A DNA stretch of 64,000 nt from Kalaharituber pfeilii (taxonomy: Eukaryota > Ascomycota > Pezizomycetes > Pezizales > Pezizaceae). The translations under genes and the position numbers were made by a program. The notes beneath the pieces were generated by a model that had not been told where the DNA came from, ran no database searches, and saw only the letters and a program-made list of their open reading frames with translations. Below are positions 23,497 to 33,001 of the stretch, piece by piece. How positions within the stretch are numbered: position 1 is the first letter of the stretch; every line of letters starts with the position of its first letter. The stretch covers positions 310,001 to 374,000 of the forward strand of contig WHUZ01000001.1 of assembly GCA_015179045.1 (NCBI GenBank), written 5' to 3'.

Positions 23497-23859
23497 ACTG
23501 ATGGGCAGCTAGAGGAAGTTATTTCATAAGGTAGAGGCGTGATGCAACTGTAGATGCTATAGGAGTAGCATTTTCACTTATTTCCCTTCAAATTCAGAAT
23601 CGGCGCAGTCAATATGGTGTATAATCAATTCATCATACATATTGAGATATATTCTGTGAGATATGCCTGACATTTTTGACGTTCGGGAGGGTGCCCAGTG
23701 TGCACACCGTTACCCATACGGTACTGGTATTTGGACTTCTTTCATTAGAATCCTTTGACATAGAGTTTTTCTTTACTTTGTGATTCGAGTTATTACTTTC
23801 TTTGCTTCCTTTGTTAACATGTACAGAAGATTAAAGTAGCATGTTTTTTCTGCAATTAG

Positions 23860-24115
23860 GCAAGCAAGCAAATCTTTTCGGCACTCTTGCAATACTACAC
23901 TTGGGCTTTGGATTGGACTGGGACAACTTCACAAAGTCTCGTTGTTCCCTCATTATGCTCGGCATCTTGCTCCAGAGCCTCGATGCAGAGTTCGGCCATG
24001 CTGGTCTCTGCATCACTAGTCCGAGTTCGACCACAGAAAGAGCACGATTGTAGAGCACACCATGTAAACTTTGCGATGGGATGCCTTGGTTTCTCTTCAC
24101 TACCGGTTATGCAAC
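23860..24115 (+). pseudogene. Relic of the 33-kb tail-anchored gene family
   Basis: The DNA is clearly alignable with exon 2 of the gene at 33002-35232 (about 34157-34385). Shared peptide blocks are KSRCS(P/L)IMLG, LLQSLDAEFGH(T/A)GL and the TTE(R/S)ARL region. The relic has a TAG where the intact gene reads through (after ARL), plus small indels, and no recognisable rest of the gene. Function is lost; its value is as evidence of a duplicated family. Confidence 0.75.
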
Positions 24116-24860
24116 CATACTCGATTTAGGCTATCATGACAGCTTGGTTGCTTTTGAGAATGAGTTTACAACCTTTTAGAGATCAGCGGTGGTTTCGATG
24201 GCCGCTTCCGTCCAGGTTTACTACGCATGGGGTGAATTACCGAAAGTTGACATTCCAAACGAATGCGATCTCGTGTGGCCCATAATTTCAGCCATAGTTT
24301 CCCCGCCAATATGGTTTTTCTACAATAGTGCAAGGTTATCAAATAGAGAGTCTTATATATCTACTGTGGTCCCTCCTTTCTACCCTCCATCATCTCATGT
24401 GCGGGGCTATCATCTGCTATCTCATTCTTTTCCGTATGACCTCCATCGAACGGTCTCATCCTGGAGCGTTCCCTTACACAATGCAGTTTTGCCTGCATTA
24501 TTTGCTTACTGTTACGGACTTGCAGATCATCGTGTATGAGTCAGAGGCAAGTACCATTACTCACATAAAATTTTCAATTCTGGATAGGGGTAAAAGCCGC
24601 AACGGTATGGACCCTATTACTGCACCTGAACATTCGACTATCTGACTGCTTAGCTAGGAACTTGTGCAGTATCGTTTTCATTGCCACCTTAGTGATTATT
24701 AGCGAGTAATACGAAAGGAGCTCGGTTACAGCATAGATAACTACCTAGAATGGAGGGAAATACAAGAACTTGAAGCCAACTCAGGGGATACCAAATTACA
24801 ACCTATAACACGTCGAATATGTTTCACTTTGGCGCCCTTTGAGTTCGTACTAGGCACATT
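24116..24860. other. Intergenic, no gene seen
   Basis: ORFs of about 105-116 codons at 24189-24645 overlap in different frames and show no family feature. No repeat tail was found. Confidence 0.4.
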
Positions 24861-25469
24861 ATGTGCTTATGCAGCCTCATTCTGTTTTTGTCCCGGCACC
24901 AGTTCGGCAGCGGAGGATTTGTCTCTCCCATTCCCAGTCTGAATCTCACTTTCAGCTTGAACAGGCCCCCGGATCTGGGTCTGTCATTTCGACATCCCCA
25001 TCCTAGTCTCCACCCTCGCCCTCTTCCATGGCAGGAGCTTTCCCCCGAGCACTCCCCGCATCGTTCACCATTCCGCCGCTCTTTACCCCGCTGCTCCTCC
25101 CTGCGTTTCCACTCGTCCCCGCATTCACCAACGGTTTCAAAAAGAAGGCGTGACGACGAAGAGCAGGATGATGGAGGGAATGCGAAGAGGAAGAAGGTTG
25201 CTGTCACGAAAGGGCGTGGGACTGCACCTGGAAGGGGGAGGGGAAGAAAGGTTTCAGGACCGCCTGTGGCGCTGGGTAAGGTGGCTGGTAGAGGTAGGGG
25301 GTGGCCGCTGGCAAAGGGAAAAAGATATGAGAGGAGGGTAGTGAGCGAGACGGATGGCGACACCACGGGGGAAGAGAGAGCTGAGAATGAGGATTGCAGG
25401 CCAGTGGGCAATGGGAACACGTCGACAGGTGAAATGGAAGAGGAATTATACGGAAGCATTCAAATATAA
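24861..25469 (+). CDS. Small basic, possibly AT-hook nuclear protein
   Basis: An open frame of 202 residues with an ATG at 24861. The middle has a bipartite nuclear-localisation-like stretch (KRRRDDEEQ...KRKK, about residues 94-112) and glycine/arginine/lysine repeats, including GRGRGRK (about 126-132) and AGRGRGWP, similar to AT-hook cores that bind the minor groove of AT-rich DNA. A conserved-looking sequence continues in another frame to about 25746 (QWNKDGTTIVKGVMGCLF), so a second exon reached through an intron near 25400-25500 is likely. A nuclear chromatin-associated role is inferred from composition only. Confidence 0.4.
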   Translation: MCLCSLILFLSRHQFGSGGFVSPIPSLNLTFSLNRPPDLGLSFRHPHPSLHPRPLPWQELSPEHSPHRSPFRRSLPRCSSLRFHSSPHSPTVSKRRRDDEEQDDGGNAKRKKVAVTKGRGTAPGRGRGRKVSGPPVALGKVAGRGRGWPLAKGKRYERRVVSETDGDTTGEERAENEDCRPVGNGNTSTGEMEEELYGSIQI

Positions 25470-25746
25470 CCAAATGACTGTACTGCGGCGGTTTGCAGGA
25501 GAGGAGGCATTGAGGCAATGGAATAAGGATGGGACCACTATAGTGAAAGGAGTAATGGGTTGTTTGTTCAAGGATCCGGAGGTCGTTACTTTGATCTGGG
25601 AAGAAATAAATCCAGATGTACCTTCATCATGGACGAATGGTGACTTGTCAACCAAACCTGGGCTGGTTAAGATCAGCATACCATACCCAAATTCAACAGA
25701 TTGCTCGACAGGATCCCGTCTACTATACCTTGGTAGCTGCTACTAA

Positions 25747-26312
25747 TCCAAACAAAACCTAGCGGCAGATCTCATATCCTTACTATATGAAGGCAGTATT
25801 GCCAGTGACTGTATTCAGTTCCAACATCTCGATCTAAATATGAAACGGTATATTGAATGTGGCTGAGGAAAGAACCGAATATAGACATCCCTTACTCTAA
25901 GCCAGGAGACAGCTGAAAACTGCACGCTCGTGGTGCCTGGGTTTCATAACCATATTAAAGACTGGTGGACTCGAGTGCAAAGACGTAGTCAAGACAGAAC
26001 CAAATCCAGACATCCCTTACTCTGAACCAGGAAACGGCTGAAAACTACACGCTCATTGTGTGTGGAATTTACACTTAAACGTGGCGAGGTTGCTGAAATA
26101 AATAATATCCGCCCCACGGGACAGATGATGGTGTTTGTGGTTGTTTCAGGATCTTTATTGACAACCTTTCCCAACTATTATCGGGCCACGCAAGCCAGTA
26201 CCCGAAACCGAGTTATCCTGCCTTCCAGGCGGGCTACTTGGAAAATCTAATGTATTAGTTTTTTTTGTTTTTTTTCGCCTTCAGGTTCTTTGTTTTTCAT
26301 TTTTGGCCGCTC
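25747..26312. other. Intergenic with a local direct repeat
   Basis: No gene seen. AGACATCCCTTACTCT and nearby GGAGACAGCTGAAAACTGCA (25882-25925) recur in diverged form at 26008-26050, a direct repeat about 125 bp apart. A possible tandem duplication, not further identified. Confidence 0.4.
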
Positions 26313-26326
26313 GAAGCATATTGCTC

Positions 26327-26437
26327 GCGGGAAACACATGTAGTTAGCTGTTAGTTTTTCTCTCTTTAAATAAACCCTCGCCATAGCCCGTAGGGCGGCA
26401 TGCGAGTAATGATATTAAAAAAAAAAAAAAAAAAAAA
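26327..26437 (+). mobile_element. LINE 3' fragment (family 1), 111 bp with 14-bp TSD
   Basis: GAAGCATATTGCTC at 26313-26326 and 26438-26451 flanks about 90 nt of 3' UTR with the hairpin (loop GUA), GCATGCGAGTAATGATATT and a poly-A tail. Confidence 0.85.
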
Positions 26438-26795
26438 GAAGCATATTGCTCAAGTTATGCTATCGCTGTCTGGGATGGGCCACTTTCTCGTTCGCAATGC
26501 TGCTGGGTTGCTCACGTCTCGGCCGTGTTCGTGAGGGACAAATGGCATTCCTCATGAATATGGTACGGCCGCGGACACCTTGTCTGTACCTTTGTTTATG
26601 TAGACATTCGCTTGTAATTTACTATGGCAGTGAGTATTGCAATGCAAATCAACTGAAGCCGACCTGCCTCCAATGCCTCAATGCAATCAACTATGTATGC
26701 AATAGCGATACTGCTATACATTGCTCTCATCCTGCTGCGCGCAGACTTAAGGAGGTGCAATTCAATCCCTGTCAATTCCAGTCGCGGAACACCTC

Positions 26796-26933
26796 TTTTT
26801 TTTTTTTTTTAATATCATTAATCGCGTGCCGCCCTTAGCAATATGGCGATGTTTAGTTACATAAGAGATAAACGAGACATGAAATAGAATATGAAGTAAA
26901 GTGTATGCAAAATAACATAAATAAATAAGACGA
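26796..26933 (-). mobile_element. LINE 3' fragment (family 1), 138 bp with 8-bp TSD
   Basis: AACACCTC at 26788-26795 and 26934-26941 flanks poly-T, AATATCATTAATCGCGTGCC, a hairpin complement with a decayed stem, and about 100 bp of A-rich 3' UTR including TTTAGTTACATAAGAGATA. Confidence 0.75.
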
Positions 26934-27662
26934 AACACCTCATACAGTAATCCCCGGAATTGTGGAGGATTCTGGAGAAGTCCACCGATTGAGCTAATGT
27001 GCTGAACATTTGATCAAAGCAGGAATACCCTGAGTGAGCACATTGGCAACTAATTCATCGGTAACCCCATCACACCGGCCCTGCCATAGCGAATAGCTTC
27101 TTTTACTCCTCTGGTTTTTCTCTTAACGCCACTGACCGGGATCCGGCGCATTACCGGGATCCGGCGCACTTCCGGAATAAAAACAATAGCCTCCTGTAAG
27201 GCCAAAACTTCATATAAAACAACCAAATTACACATACAGCTTGGAGAGGTATAGGAAAGTAACTTCCGCACCTCAGTTAGCCAATTGGAAATTTTGAATG
27301 ATACTCTATGGTGGTAGTTGCCCAATTAGGCATCTGAACCCTATGCAGGTGTAAAATGGCAAGATGGCTATTTAGGACCTTGAGCAAGTGCATATAGCTT
27401 CTATAGTATGTATTCAAGAGATCTGAAATGTTTCATGATGATTGGATACATATGGAATGAGTGGTGAGCCAATATCCATACATACATTTTTACTGCTAGA
27501 AGTAAATTTCGATATTCAGTTTGTATATAATTCTAAAAATATGAGGCATGTTCAGAATGCCCTAAAATATAACTCTACACATAGAAGAATATATCTTGAG
27601 TAGCCTATAGGTATAGGTATTGACAGAAAGTAGAGATCAATAGAGATATTCATCTATATATA

Positions 27663-28279
27663 TGTCACGGCCCGCTCCTTACAGCCTCCGCACACCAAGC
27701 CATGACCGCCGGCAAGCCATGACCGCCTCCCGCCGACAGCCGGCAAGCTCATAGAACGTGCTAGCTATAGGTAGCTAGCAAGTTGCCAGTATAGCCCGCC
27801 TGCCAGTACAGCCCGCCTGCTAGTATAGCCGCCTGCCAGTATAGCCTGCCTGCCATGAAAACTCTGCCTTCACCACTCTGTTCTTACTACTGCCCTCGTC
27901 GCTGCTTCTACCTTTGTATTATGTTTCTTAGCTAATGAACCTATCATGTATATATAGGCTCTATCTTGCCCTCATGTAAATAGTTCCTTCTCTCCTTGTC
28001 TGTTGTCTTGTCTTCTTAATAGACCCATATGGTTCCTCGCAGTCCATATGTTCTTGTTATTCTTGTCAATCTCTAGATCTAATTCCGTACCTGATCTTCT
28101 CTGCCTTTCTCACCATAGCCTGCCATCGCCGCTGAACTGGAACCGCTGAACTTCTCCTGTCAAGCCTCTCCTGTCAAGTTTGTCAGGCCTCTGCCATTCA
28201 GCGCTTGCAAAACTACTGTTACCCTGAATCGGTCGTATCCCTTAGCAGCACCAGCTCGTCGCCGGCCCGCCGCGTGACA
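27663..28279 (+). mobile_element. Solo LTR, 617 bp with 5-bp TSD
   Basis: It starts TGTCACGG, ends CGCGTGACA and is flanked by ATATA at 27658-27662 and 28280-28284. It has a TATA-like TATATATAGGCTC near 27951 and, at 27783-27857, diverged 15-18 bp GCCTGCCAGTATAGCC repeats. No internal retrotransposon region is present, so it is the product of LTR-LTR recombination. Confidence 0.88.
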
Positions 28280-28722
28280 ATATACCCAATTAGGTAATGC
28301 ATATTCCTTAATGCATCATATATGAATACTGCAGTCCTGGCTATAAAACTTCAGATATATAATATAGAGGCTTCTGAAATATTATATAGAAACTCTCAGA
28401 GTGGCCTAATACTACTTGCTCAAAGTAGACATAATTATATCTCCTTCCATATAGAAACATCTTAAATTTTAGTCTGTATATCATTGCAACATGTATAAAT
28501 ACACTCAATAATAGCCAATACATCACTGACACCTTACTTTGAGTGCATCGTGCAAGTGTACTAGAAGGTTCATTACTTATTTCTTATTTTTGTTACTTAT
28601 TTCTATAACTTTTTTATTTTCGTACTTAGCTCTCCACTACTGAACTTACTCATAAGTGATGACTTTCTTATTTACTCTCTCAATATCTCTTCTGTGAAAT
28701 AAATAGCATCTATGAATCCAAC

Positions 28723-29396
28723 TGTCACGCGGCGGCAAGCTGGTGCTGCTAAGGGATACGACCGGTTAAGGGTAACAGTAGTTTTGCAAGTGCTGAATGG
28801 CAGAGGCCTGACAAACTTGACAGGAGAGGCTTGACAGGAGCAGTTCAGCGGTTCCAGTTCAACGGCGATGGCAGGCTATGGTGAAAAGGCAGAGAAGACC
28901 AAGTACTGAATTGGATCTAGGGATTGACGAGAATAACAAGAACATATAGACTGCGAGGACCCATATGGGTCTATTAAGGAGACAAGACAACAGACAAGGA
29001 GAGAAGGAACTATTTACATGAGGGCAAGATAGAGCCTATATATACATGATAGGTTCATTACCTGAGAAGCATAATACAAAGGTAGAAGCAGCGACGAGGG
29101 CAGAAGTGGTGAAGGCAGAGTTTTCATGGCAGGCGGGCGATACTGGCAGGCGGGCTATACTGGCAGGCGGGCTGTACTGGCAGGCGGGCTATACTGGCAG
29201 GTTGCTAGCTACATGTAGCTAGCCGGTTCTATGAGCTTGCCGGCTGTTGGCAGGAGGCGGTCACGGCTTGCCGGCGGTCATGGCTTGCCGGCGGTCGTGG
29301 CTTGCCGGCGGTCGTAGCTTGCCAGTGGTCATGGCTTGCCAGCGGTCGTGGCTTGCCGGCGGTCGTGGCTTGATGTGCGGAGCGTGGGCTGTGACA
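28723..29396 (-). mobile_element. Second solo LTR of the same family, inverted, 674 bp
   Basis: The reverse complement of the first LTR, with ends TGTCACGCGG and GGGCTGTGACA and 5-bp duplications CCAAC at 28718-28722 and 29397-29401. It is longer mainly because of a 17-bp GGCAAGCCATGACCGCC-like unit, about seven copies here (29260-29375) against about two in the other LTR. Confidence 0.88.
29260..29375. repeat. 17-bp minisatellite inside a solo LTR
   Basis: About seven imperfect tandem units of GGCGGTCATGGCTTGCC. The open frame across it (29247-29465) is a by-product of the repeat and not a gene. Confidence 0.7.
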
Positions 29397-29545
29397 CCAA
29401 CTATTCTCTTCACTTTATCCAGTTCTAAGAAAATAAATAGACCAAATTTAAGAAATTATGTGTAACTTTAATAAATATAATTGAGTCACTTTGAAAGTTT
29501 CTATATAATATTTCAGAAGCCTCTAGATTATATTTCTGAAGTTTC

Positions 29546-30159
29546 TTTTTTTTTTTTTTTTTTTATTTCATTAATCGCATGCCGCCCTATGGGCTATGGC
29601 GATTTTCAGTTACAGTGGTATGATGGAAAAATGATAATGAAAGAGTAAAGAAAAATCGATAATGAAAGAGTAAAGAAAAATTGAACCGTCCTATTCCTCC
29701 CCCGCCCATTCCAATATTTCCGCCATGTTTGTGTCCTTATCTAACTGTCTTATCACGTCTGCTCCTCTTGCGGTTTTCCTGTTCCATGCCGAGCAGCTAC
29801 TCTTTATGTGATCCCAGGTCTCCGGCGCTTCGCCGCACCATCTGCACTCCGGGAGGTGGCCTTTCCAATCCTGAATCTCCATTCCTTCAGTCCCTTATTG
29901 CCCAATATCCCTGCCATTGTGTCCAGATACCGGCGTTTGTCGACCTTTTGGAGTGGGCGGTAGTTCAGTCCGGCTTGGTTCCTTTCGGCAGCTCTGGATG
30001 CTTTGTATTCTTGTCTTAGTCCTGGCTCTGTCACTATCTCGTCTTCGCTTCGCAAGGCAGTACCAACTTTCGCCGCTTGGTCCGCCCCGTGTTGCCTTGT
30101 ATTCCTTTATTGCTCTTGACCCACATGATCGCAAGGTCTAGATCACCCCTGGCTGCCCT
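29546..30159 (-). mobile_element. 5'-truncated LINE with RNase H/zinc-knuckle remnant
   Basis: TTTCTGAAGTTTC at 29533-29545 and 30160-30172 (13 bp) flanks the insert. From its 5' end (30159) the minus strand encodes, over shifted frames, the end of an RNase H domain (WVKSNKGIQGN, then ADQAAKVG after a one-base shift) and a C-terminal knuckle CRWCGEAPETWDHIKSSC (C-x2-C-x8-H-x4-C) ending in EWAGEE at 29691. This is followed by a 3' UTR with the family-1 hairpin, GCGATTAATGA and poly-A. Such C-termini are typical of fungal Tad1-like LINEs. This copy assigns the family-1 tails to a LINE. Confidence 0.85.
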
Positions 30160-30781
30160 TTTCTGAAGTTTCATAGCTCAGAACTATAGCATTCATATAT
30201 GGTGCATTAAGGAATATGCATTACCTAATTGGATATATATAGATGAATATTCCTATTGATCTTTACTTTCTGTTAATACCTATACCTATAGGCTTCTCAA
30301 GATATATTTTCCTATATGTAGAATTATATTCTAGAGCATTCTGAACATGCCTCACATTTTTAGAATTATATACAAACTGAATATCAAAATTTACTTCTAG
30401 TAGTGAAAATATATGTATGGATATTGGCTCACCACTTGTTCCATATGTATCCAATCATTATGAAACATTCCAGATCTCTTGAATACATACTATAGAAGGT
30501 ATATGCACTTGCTCAAGGTCCTAAATAGCTATCTTGCCATTTTACACCTGCATAGGGTTCAGATGCCTAATTGGGCAACTACTACCATAGAGTATCATTC
30601 AAAATTTCCAATTGGCTAACTGAGGTGCGGAAGTTACTTTCCTATACCTCTCCAAGCTGTATGTGTAATTTGGTTATCTTCTATGAAGATTTGGCCTTAC
30701 AGGAGGCTATTGTTTTTATTCCGGAAGTGCGCCGGATCCCGGTAATGCGCCGGATCCCGGTCAGTGACGTTATATGAGAAA

Positions 30782-31082
30782 ATGCAAAATTTTTGTAAAA
30801 CGACTCAAAAAATATTGCAATCATGAAACGCACTGGAAAAACTCGAAAAATTCGAAAAACTTGAAACTTGTAGAAAGGAGAAAAAAAAAAAGTCATACCA
30901 CAAGTGAAAATCAATAAGGTGTCGCCTCCCCATTAGGTTGTTGCTGAAAGAGGGTGGACTATGTGTCGTATCCTGTATGTAAGGAGGGGCAGGCCGGAGG
31001 TTCTGCTCCTCTCTTCTAACCTACATTATACAAGAAAAGTTCTTAAGATTTCCGGCCTTGAGCGAAGGAATCCTCCGATAGT
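30782..31082. other. Intergenic, no gene seen
   Basis: AT-rich, with an A-run at 30885; no coding or repeat structure was identified. Confidence 0.4.
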
Positions 31083-31233
31083 ACTGTTCTCATGCCCAGC
31101 GGAGTACTAGTGCTAGCAGAGGACTGTCAATACTAATAGAAAAATCATTAAGTTAGCTAACAAGTTAGATATAGTAGAAGAGCTATCGAACCTACCTATT
31201 AAGCTAAAGCTGGGCGGTCGGACATGAGAACAG
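31083..31233. mobile_element. MITE-like element with CTGTTCTCATGCCCAGC ends
   Basis: The left end is CTGTTCTCATGCCCAGC and the right end is the complement of CTGTTCTCATGTCC...GCCCAGC, about 150 bp apart. Same end family as the palindrome at 9873-9932. No coding capacity; target duplication unclear. Confidence 0.5.
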
Positions 31234-31883
31234 AAAGCTACCGATACCAGGCTCTCATGATCTACTGTTATATTCTGTTGCAACCGCGCGCGTTCAACAT
31301 GCCACTACTTGTTTACTGACTGGTCAGTCTTGACTTATTACAGCTGCAACAGAAGTACCACGTGAATTCACGTGAGTACCTTGGCGCTGCATAATTCCAC
31401 AGCAACCCCGAGTACATTAGTGTATTGCCAGCTAAGTACTGTATTGCCGCTCTTCCCTTTGGTAACCTCCGGACCTACATAGATTTAGTAACTGCACTAC
31501 TTTATTATTTTACTTACCTTGCATTTTGTGCAACTAGCAAGCATTCAACAACAGAGGCAGACAGCGAAAGACTATGATGTTGATATCGTCAGACGATAAT
31601 AATGAATGCGGGCACGGGTTATAGTGTTGAGCAGGGGGGAGCCATGAATAGGGTTACACTCCACCGCAATGTGAGTCCCATGCATTACATAATATTTTTA
31701 TGCATTAGTCAGCCGTTCCAATACTTTTTGAGTACTAGGCCCTATGTATGCCTGGTTACGAGACTAGCCCTATGCTAAAATTCAACATCGTGATGTCCGT
31801 ACCGGTAACGTGCTGTACGGAATAACCCCCATTTTGGGTCACGAGAATGCTGCCGTGTTCACATGATAAATAATAATAAATAG

Positions 31884-32547
31884 TGTTAGGTCGAACTTGA
31901 CGGGGTTGAGTATAGAATTCCCGTTGTAATTGTAGTAACGCCAAGGGTACCAGAGCAGTTAATACATTTTAGACCGTCAATCTTGAAAAAATCGTGATAG
32001 CACTCCTGCGTCATATATACATCTCGTACCCGCACATTCACTGACCGCCTGCCCTACGGTTGTGGTGAGACATAATACCTACTCACACAATCCTGCTGAC
32101 ACAATCCTACTCACAATCTTGGTCACATAATTCTATTCACTCAGACATTGCTACTAAGTATCTATTGCTTGTTTAGGAGATCTTCATTACCCTGCCATGA
32201 CGAACAGCTGCAAGCGGGGTTACGTCAAATTAAAAAAAAAAAAAAGGAGATCTTTATTCTAATAAGAGAGATAGAAACTAATCTGTAGCTATGTAATCAA
32301 TCAGAGATACTCTAGTTTTATGAAATTGTAATATAGTTAATAAAGTTGCAATGGTTCACCAAATTATACATAATTGTGATGAGGATATAGTTAAAGCAAG
32401 AATATAGTGTTGTGGATTGCACTGTTGTAAAAGCGATATCGTGATTATACCATTAGGGAAGCAATATCATGATCATACTGTTGGGGTAGGCAAACAGTAA
32501 CATTCTTAAACGAGGTGTTTACGCTAACCGCTTGGCATGACCTAACA
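31884..32547. mobile_element. Possible solo LTR or TIR element (TGTTAGGTC...GACCTAACA)
   Basis: The termini are a perfect 9-bp inverted repeat with TG...CA ends 664 bp apart. The flanking 5 bp differ (AATAG and GTTTT), so the expected duplication is absent and the call is weak. A family-2 retroposon lies inside it. Confidence 0.35.
32189..32244 (+). mobile_element. Tiny family-2 retroposon, 56 bp with 14-bp TSD
   Basis: AGGAGATCTTCATT at 32175-32188 and AGGAGATCTTTATT at 32245-32258 (one mismatch) flank ACCCTGCCATGACGAACAGC, TGCAAGCGGGGTTACGTCA, AATT and a short A run. Confidence 0.85.
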
Positions 32548-33001
32548 GTTTTTATGCCAAGCCCACTGTGCTGCCATAGCTCGAGTGCCTATTTTTGTAC
32601 TCTACTCGTAGTTAAGGCCTGCTGCATGGATATTGCTTATGGTGCATGACATGGATCGACATCTACTCTGTACACTGCGAGGTATCTTCATCCAGAGCAA
32701 ACAGCCTAAAGCGAAGATCGAAACGATAAGTGTGAGTCAATCTGCAACAAGATTTTATCGCTTTGAGCTGCAAGGCTTTCAGCGCTATCTCTTATACTGA
32801 CCCTTCAAAGACCGCCAACATTTTTTTGCTGCAGCAGTCACTCATCTCGCTTTCCTATTACCTTCAAACGACGTCTCGCTTCAATTCTCATCCCACAATA
32901 TTCCGGAATCCCTGTTCTCGTGCCCAGACTATTACTTTCGGCCTTCGCGATCCCATACAAATCGCAAGAGGTGCATAGGAACTTCTGCATTGATCTCAAT
33001 T

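Larger units (their letters stand above)
27130..30781. mobile_element. Foldback-type element with about 0.65-kb inverted arms, interrupted three times
   Basis: The outer ends are inverted copies of CACTGACCGGGATCCGGCGC, ATTACCGGGATCCGGCGCAC and TTCCGG (27130-27174 and about 30720-30773). The arms stay alignable for about 660 bp when the insertions are removed: 27130-27662 plus 28285-28405 on the left, and 30781 back to about 29480 on the right. The arms carry two solo LTRs (one in the left arm, one in the spacer) and a LINE fragment (right arm). Without these the element would be about 1.7 kb. The tandem CCGGGAT..GCGCA terminal sub-repeats resemble those of the pogo-like element at 6050-8234. 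No transposase is present. Similar ORFs of 68-91 codons in both arms are merely the repeat read in two orientations. Confidence 0.8.

Noticed and set aside
27050..27325. Similar 68-91 codon ORFs at 27050-27325 and 30571-30777 as a conserved gene pair
   Set aside because: They are the two inverted arms of the foldback element; similarity is explained by the repeat.
29247..29465. Gly/Ala-rich ORF
   Set aside because: Translation of the 17-bp minisatellite in a solo LTR.
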